Shown: positions 8,707-18,195 of the stretch, piece after piece
Layout of the letters: every line of letters starts with the position of its first letter
How positions within the stretch are numbered: the stretch's first letter is position 1
From: Paraburkholderia hospita
GTDB taxonomy: Bacteria; Pseudomonadota; Gammaproteobacteria; Burkholderiales; Burkholderiaceae
Direction: 5' to 3'
Assembly (NCBI RefSeq): GCF_002902965.1
Contig: NZ_CP026107.1
Location: 1,550,001-1,614,000, forward strand
Length of the DNA: 64,000 bases
Translations under genes and position numbers: made by a program
Notes under the pieces: generated by a model
The model's input: the letters and a program-made list of their open reading frames with translations, nothing else
The model's database searches: none
Told to the model about the DNA's origin: nothing

Positions 8707-10080
8707 TCACTTCGCTGCAATGCAAAAAGCCAGCAGTCCCGACGTCACCTCGTCGATGATCTGCTTCATCTCCGGATACGGCGGATGGAACGGCGTGGGG
8801 TTGTCGGGGCTGCCCCATTCGATCGTATAGGAGAACACCTTCGCCTTCTTCGCGTCGACGATGTGACGGCTGAATGCATAGTCGTCGGACGTGCCCGCCG
8901 TCGGATACAGGCTCATCGACTGCTCGGTCTTGTAGACGCGGCCGCGCGACGCCTTGATCGCGTCGCGCATTTCGTGCGCGAGATCGACGGCGATCTTCTT
9001 GTCCGCCGTCGCGATGTACTCGCGATAGGCCTTGTCGTTGGCAATGCCGCGCTTGCCGTCGTAGGCAACATTCTGGAAGTTCATGTCGGGGTGACCGCTC
9101 TGGTTCTCGTCGTCGCCCCAGTTGTACAGAATGTCTTCCGAATAGCTGTGCAGATCGACGAAATAGCGGATGTTCGGGTAGGTGTCGAACATCCACACGG
9201 CGTTCTTCGTTTCCGGCTCCGATTCGGCGGCGGGACCGATATACACCTCGTAGTCGCAGGGATCGGTGGAATTGGCGATCGGACTTTCGGGATCGAAGTA
9301 CTGCGGGAAATTCCACAGAAAATTGTAGTTGCGGTTGATATCGACGCCGCAGCATTGCGGCTTGCTATGCCCCGCCGGCGCGGGCCGGCGGTTCTTGCGC
9401 CACATCGACTCGGTCGACATGCTGTAGTGGCGGCCATCGGGATTCGCCTGCGGAAACACGTACAGGTCTTTGCTTTCGATCACGTGCTTGATGTCCGCCG
9501 CCTTGAACGTACGGCTGCCGATCTTGATCGGTTTGTGCGTGGTGTACGCGTTGGCGAGCAGTTGCACGAAATGGATCAGGATATCCGGGCTGCCCCATTC
9601 GCGCGCGTGCACGCCGCCGAGCAAATAGATGCCGGGACGCCCCGCTGCGCTGCCTTTGCCGATTTTCAGCGCGTGGCAGGTGCGCTTTTCCCAGGTTGGA
9701 TGAGGCAGCTTGATCAGCTTCGTGAACGCATCGTTGGGCGCGGCACTTGCGGCGGCAAGCGCCGCCTCGATTTGCGCGACATCGAGATAGCCGGTTCCCG
9801 CCGCGACGGATAACGCATCCAGCGCGTGCGGCGCGGCCAGTTGTGCGCGCGTCTCGGCCTGGCGCACCTTGCCTTGCGCTTCGGCGTCCTCCAGCCGTTC
9901 GACCTGGTAGCCGTCCGCTTCGAGCGCCTTGATCTGCGCATTGGTGGCGTGCGCGTCGACGCGATAGCCGCCGTGGACCTTCTCGATCGTATGGCGCGCG
10001 ACCGTAACCTTATGCTTCGTCACGAGATCGGCCAATGCCGCCTGATCTTTTCCTGTGATGCGTGCGTGGTAGCGGGACAT
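8707..10080 (-). CDS. M14 family zinc carboxypeptidase
   Basis: A 457-residue metallocarboxypeptidase. The zinc ligands are His158 and Glu161 (GGVHAREWGSP) and His311 (VDLHSYSE); the catalytic glutamate is Glu421 (SYTIEWGSP). NPDGRHYS and VDINRNYN are the substrate-carboxylate-binding regions. Residues 1-110 form a Burkholderiales-type N-terminal extension resembling an inhibitory propeptide or binding domain, rich in Ala and Glu. No signal peptide is evident, so the protein may be cytoplasmic or exported by another route. It is convergent with the DUF1330 gene. Assignment as an A/B-type or zoocin-like carboxypeptidase is secure at family level, while specificity is open. Confidence 0.9.
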   Translation of the reverse strand: MSRYHARITGKDQAALADLVTKHKVTVARHTIEKVHGGYRVDAHATNAQIKALEADGYQVERLEDAEAQGKVRQAETRAQLAAPHALDALSVAAGTGYLDVAQIEAALAAASAAPNDAFTKLIKLPHPTWEKRTCHALKIGKGSAAGRPGIYLLGGVHAREWGSPDILIHFVQLLANAYTTHKPIKIGSRTFKAADIKHVIESKDLYVFPQANPDGRHYSMSTESMWRKNRRPAPAGHSKPQCCGVDINRNYNFLWNFPQYFDPESPIANSTDPCDYEVYIGPAAESEPETKNAVWMFDTYPNIRYFVDLHSYSEDILYNWGDDENQSGHPDMNFQNVAYDGKRGIANDKAYREYIATADKKIAVDLAHEMRDAIKASRGRVYKTEQSMSLYPTAGTSDDYAFSRHIVDAKKAKVFSYTIEWGSPDNPTPFHPPYPEMKQIIDEVTSGLLAFCIAAK

Positions 10081-10184
10081 GTTCGTTCTCCGGTCAGACG
10101 GGCCGGTCCAGACGGCCCGGCCCTTCTAACCGAGAACGGCGGACGCAGCGGACATTTCAATCGTCCCGCCGCAGCCCTTGCGCT

Positions 10185-11729
10185 TCACTTCAGATCGACA
10201 GTCACGAAACTGCGTGCATGGTTACGCTGGATCAGCAGCGCCGCCTTCTTCCCCGCCTTCGCCGCGAGCGCCGCCAGTTCATCCTGCGATGCAACCAGCG
10301 TGCCGTTCAGCGACAACACCACATCGCCCGGCTTGATGCCGGCCGTGCCCGCCGTCCCCGACACGTCCTCGACCATCAGCCCTTCGGCGAGGCCCGTCGA
10401 GCGCCGTTCGTCGTCCGTCAGCGGATGCATGCTGAGGCCGAGATGATCCAGCGGCCCGACATCGCTCACGCCCGTGCTCGCGTATTGCGCCGATGGCGTC
10501 AGGTTAACCATGATCGTCATCTGCTTGCGATTACGAATCAGCTTCACAGGGACTTTCGTGCCCGACTGCGGCACCGCATCCTGATCGGTGAGATCCGCGC
10601 TGTGCTCGACGGGCTTGTCGCCGATCTGCACGATCACGTCGCCGGGCTTCAGCTTGCTCGTGGCGGCGGGACTGCCGGGCTCGACGGCAATCACCAGTAC
10701 GCCCGCCGCGCGCGGCAGACCGAACGCGCCGGCAAGGCCCGGATCGACGTCCTGCACCTGCATGCCGAACGCACCGTGCGCGGCGTCTGCGTCCTGAGAC
10801 TTTGACTGCGCCTGCAACTGCGCGCGCACCTTGTTTGCCATCGCGATCGGGATGGCAAAAGTCAGACTCTGGAAACGATCGCCGTCGGCGTAAACCTGCA
10901 CGTGTATGCCGACCACTTCCCCCGCGCGATTGAACACCGGGCCGCCCGAGTTGTCGGGATTCAATGCGCCGTTGGTCTGGAAGAACGGAAACGTCGTGCC
11001 ATCGGACAGCGTGCGGGACGTCGCGCTAACGATGCCCGCTGTCACCGTGTTCTGATAGCTGTCCGGTGAGCCGATCGTCAGCACCTGTTCACCGACGCGC
11101 ACACGCGTCGAATCGCCGAGCTTGACGACGGGCAGCTTCGTCGCTTCGATCTGGATCACGGCAACATCGCTTGGGCCATCGACGGCGACGACTTTTGCCT
11201 TGAACTCGCGCCGATCAGTGAGGCGCACCGTCACGTCATCGGAGCCGTCGACGACATGGGCCGTCGTCAGAATCAAGCCGTTGGGGCTGACGATGAAACC
11301 CGAGCCCACACCCGACATTGCGCGCGGTGAGCTGCCCTGCCCGTCTTGCGACTGCGGCATGGCCTGCCGGAAGAACGCGAACAGCGGGTCGTCACCGTCG
11401 ATCGCTTCGGAGCTCGCGCCCGAAGCGGGCGCCGGCGACGCAGCTGGCGCCGGCTGCGTTGCCACCGCCAGCGCCTTCTCCGGCAGGATCGCGCGGATGT
11501 TCACGACGGCGGGTCCGTAGCGCTCGACGATTGCCGGGAAGTCGAGCGGCGCGCTCGCATTCCCGGGCGCCATTCGCTTCTCTTTCACTGGCGCGGACGC
11601 AGGCGACGGCGCGGAAGCAGGCGCAACATGCGGTGCTATCGCTTCGGCGTTGGCGTAGGGGTATCCGGTGAGGCAGGCCGTTGTCACGGCGGTGCAAAAC
11701 CAGGTGCGGAATAGAGTTGAGTGAAACAC
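10185..11729 (-). CDS. Do-type periplasmic serine protease (DegP/MucD-like)
   Basis: A 514-residue HtrA-family protease. A signal peptide covers residues 1-29 (ends near ANAEA). The trypsin-like domain has His158 (LTTAHVVDG), Asp188 (GPSDVAVIQIE) and Ser261 (NPDNSGGPVF). Two PDZ domains follow, at about 330-410 and 430-510. The usual GNSGG oxyanion-loop sequence reads DNSGG, a Gly-to-Asp change just before Asn-Ser that might lower activity. The GTG start at 11729 has a strong GGAGGTG ribosome binding site seven bases upstream. It performs envelope protein quality control. It lies apart from any rpoE-type operon, so it is probably an accessory DegP/DegQ paralogue. Confidence 0.92.
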   Translation of the reverse strand: MFHSTLFRTWFCTAVTTACLTGYPYANAEAIAPHVAPASAPSPASAPVKEKRMAPGNASAPLDFPAIVERYGPAVVNIRAILPEKALAVATQPAPAASPAPASGASSEAIDGDDPLFAFFRQAMPQSQDGQGSSPRAMSGVGSGFIVSPNGLILTTAHVVDGSDDVTVRLTDRREFKAKVVAVDGPSDVAVIQIEATKLPVVKLGDSTRVRVGEQVLTIGSPDSYQNTVTAGIVSATSRTLSDGTTFPFFQTNGALNPDNSGGPVFNRAGEVVGIHVQVYADGDRFQSLTFAIPIAMANKVRAQLQAQSKSQDADAAHGAFGMQVQDVDPGLAGAFGLPRAAGVLVIAVEPGSPAATSKLKPGDVIVQIGDKPVEHSADLTDQDAVPQSGTKVPVKLIRNRKQMTIMVNLTPSAQYASTGVSDVGPLDHLGLSMHPLTDDERRSTGLAEGLMVEDVSGTAGTAGIKPGDVVLSLNGTLVASQDELAALAAKAGKKAALLIQRNHARSFVTVDLK

Positions 11730-12327
11730 AGCGCACCTCCATGGCGTTAGTTATGCCTGGCACTGTGAAGACATTATTTAGCGCGTGGCGGCCGGCGACT
11801 GTGACATAGCACACCGAAGAGTTCGAAAAGAAAGAGAACCCATCCGGCCGACGCAAACCATATCGCATGGCAATCCAGCCGCGAGCGCAGACGGATGCGA
11901 TCGACCCTCGATGTCTGTCTGGGTGGATCGAAGTCGACGTGAGATTCAGTTGCATGTTTGCCCGCAATGGACAATCAGGGACGCGAACGGTTGACCCGTT
12001 CGTCCTGATTCATTTATAGAAAGCGGGCAGCAAAATTGCAGCGAGTACAAATCCTGGCGTGCGCCGATGGTGGCTCTGCCGGTACGCTGGTAGTCCGCGC
12101 TGATAGTTCGCGCTGGCAATTCGACAAGCGTTAGTCGCTACGCCGTCGTGACGCGATTACTGTCACGCAAAACGCGTCATCCATTTGTGTCAGTTGTGCG
12201 TCGATGAAGCGGGCGGCCAAACGCTCGCGGCAGCGCATGTTCGAAAACGCTCATGTCCGCTGCTTCGCGTTTCGACTTCGAAAGTCGAGGCCGCCCGCCT
12301 GCGTGTTTCGTCAGCTACGCGCGCCCA
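11730..12327. other. 598-bp intergenic region
   Basis: Nothing with good codon usage or a ribosome binding site was found on either strand. It contains the protease leader and, at its far end, the DNA just past the dadA remnant. The many short frames here overlap one another and share no recognisable motif. Confidence 0.4.
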
Positions 12328-12761
12328 TCATGTCGACGCCGACAACGCCTGCGCGACGCCCTCCGCCGTCGCCGCCGACAGCGTCCGCCCGAGATGGCCG
12401 TGCCCCGTGTTGTAGAACACGCCGCGGCGCTTGCCGCGCCCGACCTTCGGCAGCATGCCCGGCAACATGGGACGCAGGCCCGCCCACGGCACGACGCGCG
12501 CCGTCGATACGCCGGGAAAATGCTCACGCGTCCAGCGCACGAGCGGCTCGATGCGGTCTGAACGGATATCGCGATTCATGGTGGCGCGGCTGTTCCAGAC
12601 TTCGGCGTTGCTCGCCGACAGTTGTCCGCCGTTGACAAACGAGGTTTCCATCGCCGCGTAGCGGTGACGCTCGAAGACGGTGACGCGATAGCCGCGTTGC
12701 GCGAGGGCGTTAGCGGTCGTGATGCCGGTGATCCGGCGCCGATGATGGCGATTCGTGACAT
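12328..12761 (-). pseudogene. dadA: Broken D-amino-acid dehydrogenase small subunit
   Basis: The N-terminus MSRIAIIGAG (FAD dinucleotide-binding loop) starts at 12761. One base is missing right after GAG; restoring it lets the frame continue as ITGITTANALAQRGYRVTV and join METSFVNGGQLSASNAEVWN at 12651. The protein then jumps straight to the C-terminal part (REHFPGVS, PWAGLRPMLPGMLP, FYNTGHGHLG). About 240 internal residues of a normal DadA of about 410 are gone, along with the FAD-dependent oxidoreductase core. So there is one frameshift plus one large in-frame deletion: a clear pseudogene. It lies immediately downstream of a tandem glycine riboswitch on the same strand, which would have controlled it. 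Confidence 0.88.
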
Positions 12762-12834
12762 GACATGGTCCATGTGTTCGTTGAGCATCGCCGGCCGCGC
12801 TTCGTGCTGCTACTGCTGCTGCCGGCGCCGATGC

Positions 12835-13008
12835 CCCATCTGTCCATGTACCTGAGCGTTTCGCCCGCGCGCCGCGAATGGCGTGGGCTCCCCTTTCGGT
12901 GGGCGCGCATGGCGCCGCTCTCCAGATGTTCCGGCTACACGGTCCTTTTGCCTGAGAGTTTCCGGGGCGGTTGCTCCGTCGGCGTCGTCGCTGGACGATC
13001 TCTCCCGT
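12835..13008 (-). ncRNA. Tandem glycine riboswitch
   Basis: On the minus strand the first aptamer (13008 to about 12938) begins GGGAGAGAT and ends with the hallmark ACTCTCAGGCAAAAGGAC. The second aptamer (about 12926 to 12835) begins CTGGAGAGCGGC, contains CACCGAAAGGGGAGCC, and closes with AACGCTCAGGTACATGGAC. This is the classic two-aptamer glycine sensor with a short linker. It sits about 75 bp upstream of the dadA remnant. Its consensus parts are intact to the eye although the gene below it is broken. Confidence 0.92.
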
Positions 13009-13092
13009 GCTGCGTGGTGGAACAGTGCGACCTTACCGAGCAAAAAGAACCCCGGCAAGCCCCCACCTTCCGGACAACGATCCGTCGTGGGT

Positions 13093-14034
13093 TCAGTCCG
13101 CCGTCAGGTCGGCGCGCGGCGCAGCCGGGGAGAAACCTCTTCGGAAGTATTCGATCGTGAAGTCCACAAAGGTGCGCACTTTCGCCGACACATGGCGCCG
13201 GCCGGGATAGACGAGCGACAGTTCCTTGAGACCGTTGGTCACCCGATACTCAGCAAGGACACGCAGCAACGCGCCGCTCGCAATGTCGCCGACGACGTAG
13301 TCCTCAGGCAGGATAGCGAGACCCATGTCGGCGAGTACCAGTTGCCGCAGCATGATCATGCTATTGACCCTGCACACGGAGTCGAGACTCAAGGTCTCCT
13401 CGCGACCGTCGGCACTCGCGAATGACCACTCGGTTCCATGCATATCTCGCGAAGGCGCGAGGAAACTGTGCGATGCAAGCTGTTCGAGCGAGGTCGGCGC
13501 GCCGTGCCGTTCGATATAGCCGGTAGACGCGACCACGATGGGCCGCACCGACAGCACAGGACGCTTCACCAGCGTGCTGCCGTTCACCTGCCACGATGCG
13601 ACGATGCCGACGTCGAACCCGTCTTCGACGAGATCGACGGACTGATGCAATAGCGTGACGTCCAGCTTCACCTTCGGATGACGTATCCGGTAGCGGTGCA
13701 GCAAAGGCGCCAGCGCCGCCAGTGAAAACGAGGCCGCCGCCGCGACCTTGAGCGTGCCCGTGGGCTCGCCCGCTTCTTCCGTCACGGCCGATTCCATCGA
13801 ATCCAGCAGCTCCAGCAGTTGCTGGCACCCCCTTGCATAGGCGCGGCCCGCTTCCGTCAGCGAAACGCTACGCGTCGTGCGATTGACGAGGCGCGCATTG
13901 AGATGCGCCTCCAGCAGCGCCACATAGCGCGTCACAACAGCATTTGACAGATTGAGACTCGACGCAGCGCGACTGAACGAGTTGTTCTCGGCGACTCTTA
14001 GGAATATTCGTATTGCCTGCAGCTTATTCAGCAT
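13093..14034 (-). CDS. LysR-type transcriptional regulator
   Basis: A 313-residue LysR protein. The HTH is at residues 1-60 (IRIFLRVAENNSFSRAASSL, NLSNAVVTRYVALLEAHLNA, NRTTRSVSLTEAGRAY), close to the CrgA/DntR-like group. The effector domain follows with a normal length. ATG at 14034 is taken; a TTG at 14040 would add two residues. It is divergent from the second porin across a 400-bp AT-rich region, so it may control the porin. Its stop codon is about 85 bp from the glycine riboswitch start, and both read leftwards, so read-through into the riboswitch is possible. Confidence 0.9.
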   Translation of the reverse strand: MLNKLQAIRIFLRVAENNSFSRAASSLNLSNAVVTRYVALLEAHLNARLVNRTTRSVSLTEAGRAYARGCQQLLELLDSMESAVTEEAGEPTGTLKVAAAASFSLAALAPLLHRYRIRHPKVKLDVTLLHQSVDLVEDGFDVGIVASWQVNGSTLVKRPVLSVRPIVVASTGYIERHGAPTSLEQLASHSFLAPSRDMHGTEWSFASADGREETLSLDSVCRVNSMIMLRQLVLADMGLAILPEDYVVGDIASGALLRVLAEYRVTNGLKELSLVYPGRRHVSAKVRTFVDFTIEYFRRGFSPAAPRADLTAD

Positions 14035-14040
14035 GAGCAA

Positions 14041-14437
14041 CAGAAATAAAACAGATTAGACATATATATCAACATTAAATTACCTTGCCCCATTTAAATC
14101 TGCAGTTTCAGCCAACATAAATACGATTATCCCCCATGGAAACCCATCATGTAGCACTGTCACAACATATTATCAAACAAGCACCATTCACGACTTAAAT
14201 ATCGGGATGAATTTCATTTGAATATACATCGCCTTATCAATAAACATTAATTTTATTTCGAATTACTAGAAAATAGTTTTCAACTATTAAACATAACGAA
14301 ACATCGACTTGGCCTCTATAGTTCGCCCTGCGTGATCGATATGTGCCGTGAATTTGCAAAGCTACGAACCGCGGCTATCTCGCACACGGAAGACAGCACA
14401 TTCATTCAAGTCGTCAGGCTTAGTACGGAATACGAAC
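14041..14437. other. AT-rich divergent regulatory region
   Basis: Much lower GC than its surroundings, with long A/T tracts between the LysR gene and the porin. No gene is seen. It probably contains divergent promoters and LysR or nucleoid-protein binding sites; I could not assign hexamers with confidence. Confidence 0.5.
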
Positions 14438-15622
14438 ATGAAAAAAACCACCTTGATTTTCGCGGCTGCTTCAGCGGCCTTTGCGGGTGCGGCGCACGCG
14501 CAGAGCAGCGTCACGCTTTATGGCCTCGTCGACGCAGGCCTGACTTACGTAAGCAACGAAGCCACGCGCAATTCGCCCATCACGCCGAATGGCTTGACTG
14601 ACGGCAAGGCAGTGTTCGGCATGACAAGCGGCAATGTGCAGCAAAGCCGCTGGGGCATGCGCGGCGTGGAAGATCTGGGCGGCGGCCTGAAGGCCGTCTT
14701 CAACCTGGAAAGCGGGTTCAACGTGAACAATGGCAGTCTGGCCAATAACAATGCGTCCAATAACAGCCTGTTCAACCGCCAGGCGTACGTCGGACTGTCT
14801 GCTATCGATTACGGCACACTGACCCTCGGCCGCCAGTACGACTCGGTCGTCGATTACCTGGGCCCGGTCTCCGCGGCCGGCACCTGGGGCGGCACGTACT
14901 TCGCGCACCGCGGCGATAACGACAACCTGAACAGCACGTTCAGCATCAGCAATTCGGTCAAGTATCAAAGCGTGAACTACGCTGGCGCTTCGTTCAACGC
15001 GCTGTACGGTTTCTCAAACTCGGCGAACGGCTTTGCCAACAACCGCGCGTATAGCGTCGGTGCTGGCTATGAGTATGCCGGCGTGCATTTCGCAGCCGCC
15101 TATCTGCAGATTCAGGGGCTGAATTCCAACAACAGCTCAGGCGCGATCCAGAACCTTCCGACCTTGGCGATGACAAATCTTCCGGGTCTTCAGAATCAGC
15201 GTACCTGGGGTCTTGGCTCGAATTATGAAATTGGACCGTTTACGCTCGGCGCGCTGTTCACACAGACCCGCTATCAGGACAACATCGGCGATTCTTCCGT
15301 GCGTTACAACAACCACGAAATCCACGCCCGCTATAGCGTGACGCCTGCGTTGAGCCTCGGCGCGGCTTACACGTACACGCAAGGCTTGCGCAGCACGCCG
15401 CGTACGTCTACGACGAGCAACAGCTCGGCTCACTGGAACCAGTTTGGCGTGCAGGCCGACTACGCGCTGTCGAAGCGTACCGACATCTACGCTGAAAGCG
15501 TCATGCAGATCGGTGCAGATAATCAGGTCGGCGCGAACGTGACGCAAGTCAACGGCACTTCGGAACCCTCCACGAGCAAGAGCCAATACGTCGTTTCGGC
15601 AGGTATCCGGCACCGCTTCTGA
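14438..15622 (+). CDS. Gram-negative porin (OmpC-like, trimeric)
   Basis: A 394-residue outer-membrane porin, paralogue of the one at 447. The signal peptide MKKTTLIFAAASAAFAG is cleaved near AHA-QSS, giving a mature SSVTLYGLVDAGLTYVSN start. RWGMRGVEDLGGGL and the C-terminal GIRHRF are shared with the family. Loops are richer in Asn and Ser than in the first porin (for example the NNASNNS region near residue 105), suggesting different pore chemistry. The start at 14438 puts the signal peptide first; the frame extends upstream without homology. A good intrinsic terminator follows. A divergent LysR gene is a likely regulator. Confidence 0.93.
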   Translation: MKKTTLIFAAASAAFAGAAHAQSSVTLYGLVDAGLTYVSNEATRNSPITPNGLTDGKAVFGMTSGNVQQSRWGMRGVEDLGGGLKAVFNLESGFNVNNGSLANNNASNNSLFNRQAYVGLSAIDYGTLTLGRQYDSVVDYLGPVSAAGTWGGTYFAHRGDNDNLNSTFSISNSVKYQSVNYAGASFNALYGFSNSANGFANNRAYSVGAGYEYAGVHFAAAYLQIQGLNSNNSSGAIQNLPTLAMTNLPGLQNQRTWGLGSNYEIGPFTLGALFTQTRYQDNIGDSSVRYNNHEIHARYSVTPALSLGAAYTYTQGLRSTPRTSTTSNSSAHWNQFGVQADYALSKRTDIYAESVMQIGADNQVGANVTQVNGTSEPSTSKSQYVVSAGIRHRF

Positions 15623-15670
15623 TCGTTTCACCAATCTTTAAGAGTCTTCTCTGGTCTCCGCCAGTTTTAA

Positions 15671-15699
15671 CCGCCCCTTTCAGGGGCGGCTTTTTTCTT
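15671..15699 (+). terminator. Rho-independent terminator of second porin
   Basis: CCGCCCC-TTTCA-GGGGCGG followed by CTTTTTTCTTT: a seven-base GC stem and a T-run, 48 bp after the porin stop. Confidence 0.92.
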
Positions 15700-15738
15700 T
15701 TGGACAAACAACCGATAACTGGATGAGGTATCTCGAAG

Positions 15739-18195
15739 ATGAACGCAAACTTTAAAGGGCGCGCCGCGAAGTTGAGACTGACTCAGATCGTCGCGTCGGT
15801 GTTGACGCTCACCGCATTCACCTGGGAACTCCCGCCGTCGTACGCAGCGACTGCCCCTATGCCCGCGACGCAGGCTGACTGGCCACGCAACTTTGAAGCG
15901 AGTGGCGAGCATGTCGAGATGTATCAGCCGCAAATCGAGAAGTGGGACGGCAATCGCATCTCGGGGCGCGCTGCAGTTGCCGTCGGCAAGGCCAATGGAA
16001 CGCCGACCTTCGGCGTCGCGCATTTCTCCGCCAATGCCTATATCGACAAGCCATCGGGACTGGTCCGTCTGACTGCGATCCAGATCAATAGCGTCGAAGT
16101 CCCAACCGATGTGAGCCTCGCTGACAGCGTTCGTCGATCGTTGCTCGCGCGGCTGCCGGAAACGGGCATGAGCGTGCCGCTCGACGAACTGCAGACGAGC
16201 TACGCGGCATCGCAAGAGCTGTCGCAAACGATGCGCATGCCGGTGAAAAACAATCCGCCACAAATCGTGTTCGCCACGCAGCCTACCGTGCTCGTGATGG
16301 TCGACGGCGAGCCTGCGTGGCAAAACGTCGGACGCACGGGGTTCCAGCGCGCGCTGAACAGCCGCGCGCTGCTGATGCGTGATGCCGACGGCACGCTGTA
16401 TCTGCATGCAGCCGGCTACTGGTTCAACGCGCGCGATACAAACGGACCGTGGAGCGTCCTCGCAACGCCGTCGCAAACGCTGTCGGAAGCCGCGAAGCAG
16501 TCGTCCGCAAAAAACGCCGCCGACCCGATGCTGCCCGCCAGCGGCAAGCCCGCCCCACAGGCGCCCGCCCTGCTCGTCGCGACGCGTCCGGCAGAGCTGA
16601 TCGTGACGGACGGTCCCGCGCAGTTGAAGCCCGTCGACGGCACGGGACTGCTGACCGTCACCAATACCGATCACGCGGTGTTCGTGAATCCCACGACGAA
16701 CCAGTACTACGTGCTCGTGTCGGGGCGCTGGTTCGAGGCCACGACGACTAACGGCCCCTGGACTTACGTTCCGGGCAATCAGCTTCCTGCAGACTTCGCG
16801 AAGATTTCTCCGAACGATCCGAAGGCCAATGTGCTGGTGTCCGTTCCGGGTACGCCTCAAGCGAGAGAAGCAGCGATAGCTGCCTCCATTCCACAGACGG
16901 CCTCGGTATCCCGTCAGAAAGCCTCCACCAAAGTTTCATACGATGGCGCGCCGCGGTTCGAACCGATCGCGGGCACGCCGCTGCGGTATGCGGTCAATAC
17001 GGCAACGCCCGTCATCGAAGTCGACTCGACGCATTTCTACGCCGTAGCTAACGGCGTCTGGTTCGTCTCGATTTCGCCGATGGGCGGCTGGACCGTCGCG
17101 ACCGAGGTCCCGCCCGTGATCTACACGATTCCCATCAGCGCGCCGCTGCACTATGTGACGTATGTCCACATCTATTCGGTGACGCCGGATACCGTCGTCG
17201 TCGGCTATACGCCGGGGTATCTCGGGGTCGTCGTCGATGCGCAAGGCACGGTCGTCTACGGCACGGGTTATGTGTATCCGCCGTATGTCGGCGCGTATTA
17301 CTACGGCTACCCGCAGACCTATGGATACGGCGCGAGTTTCGCGCTGGGCGCGGCAGAGGGCTTTGCGTTCGGCTTTGCAGCGGGAGCCATCTGGGGATGT
17401 GCGTCGCCTTACTGGGGACCGTACTGGGGCGGCGGATACTGGGGCGGCGGCTGGAACAACGTGAATATCAACCAGGCGAATTTCTACGGCCGCTGGGGCC
17501 AGGGCACCGTTACGCACACGGCAGGCTGGAATGCATGGACGGGTACGCAATGGCGCGGCACGGCGGGCTCGGGCTATAACCCCGTCACGGGCGCGCACTT
17601 TCAGGGCGCACGCGGGGCCGCGTTCAATCCGTATTCGGGCAACTATGCAGCCGGCCGGCAAGGCTCGTTCGCCAATCCCACCACCGGCCGAGAAGGCGCG
17701 GGTCGCGGCGGTATCGTCGGCAACCAGTACAGCGGCAACTATGCGGCTGGCCGTCAGGTCGCCGGCTACGACGCCCGCACGGGCCGCGCTGGCGCTGCTG
17801 AGTTCGGCGTTTCCGGCAATGCGCAGACGGGGCAATATCAGACCGCCAGCAAAGGCATCGTGACCAACCAGTCGCGAGGCAATGCCGTTGCCTGGAACAA
17901 CGGCGACGTCTACGCGGGACACGACGGCAATGTCTATCGTCGATCGGACGGCGGGTCGTGGGAACAGCACACGTCGAACGGCTGGCAATCGGCCCAACCG
18001 GACGGCAGGGTCGGCAGCGATCTCGACCAGCAGCGTGACGCGCGCACGACGGGCGAGCAGCGCTTCAGCCAGCATGCCGGCGGATTCGGCGGAGGCGACG
18101 GATTTGGCGGCCAGCACTTCGGCGGATTTGGCGGGGGTAACGGATTCAGCGGCGCGCATTTCGGCGGCGGGGGATTCCACGGCGGGCGGCGCTGA
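15739..18195 (+). CDS. Large secreted Gly/Tyr-rich repeat protein
   Basis: An 818-residue exported protein; signal peptide ends near residue 36 (SYAATA). Residues 40-170 form one soluble domain. Three related modules follow, each with an aromatic-rich core ending in a W-F...GPW or GGW motif: GYWFNARDTNGPW (about 233), GRWFEATTTNGPW (about 335) and GVWFVSISPMGGW (about 440). Residues 500-590 are rich in Tyr, Gly and Trp and include a hydrophobic GFAFGFAAGAIWG stretch. The tail has repeated YSGNYAAGRQ units and ends in Gly-Phe-rich sequence. Similar Burkholderia proteins are sometimes annotated carbohydrate-binding family V/XII; I cannot confirm sugar binding. An outer-surface or cell-wall-associated role is inferred. 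Confidence 0.7.
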   Translation: MNANFKGRAAKLRLTQIVASVLTLTAFTWELPPSYAATAPMPATQADWPRNFEASGEHVEMYQPQIEKWDGNRISGRAAVAVGKANGTPTFGVAHFSANAYIDKPSGLVRLTAIQINSVEVPTDVSLADSVRRSLLARLPETGMSVPLDELQTSYAASQELSQTMRMPVKNNPPQIVFATQPTVLVMVDGEPAWQNVGRTGFQRALNSRALLMRDADGTLYLHAAGYWFNARDTNGPWSVLATPSQTLSEAAKQSSAKNAADPMLPASGKPAPQAPALLVATRPAELIVTDGPAQLKPVDGTGLLTVTNTDHAVFVNPTTNQYYVLVSGRWFEATTTNGPWTYVPGNQLPADFAKISPNDPKANVLVSVPGTPQAREAAIAASIPQTASVSRQKASTKVSYDGAPRFEPIAGTPLRYAVNTATPVIEVDSTHFYAVANGVWFVSISPMGGWTVATEVPPVIYTIPISAPLHYVTYVHIYSVTPDTVVVGYTPGYLGVVVDAQGTVVYGTGYVYPPYVGAYYYGYPQTYGYGASFALGAAEGFAFGFAAGAIWGCASPYWGPYWGGGYWGGGWNNVNINQANFYGRWGQGTVTHTAGWNAWTGTQWRGTAGSGYNPVTGAHFQGARGAAFNPYSGNYAAGRQGSFANPTTGREGAGRGGIVGNQYSGNYAAGRQVAGYDARTGRAGAAEFGVSGNAQTGQYQTASKGIVTNQSRGNAVAWNNGDVYAGHDGNVYRRSDGGSWEQHTSNGWQSAQPDGRVGSDLDQQRDARTTGEQRFSQHAGGFGGGDGFGGQHFGGFGGGNGFSGAHFGGGGFHGGRR

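Noticed and set aside
12710..13160. Short frames across the glycine riboswitch
   Set aside because: They overlap highly structured RNA with strong consensus motifs and have no coding signature.
16936..18180. 414-codon minus-strand frame opposite the large secreted protein
   Set aside because: Composition is the mirror of the Gly/Ala repeats on the plus strand; no family resemblance.
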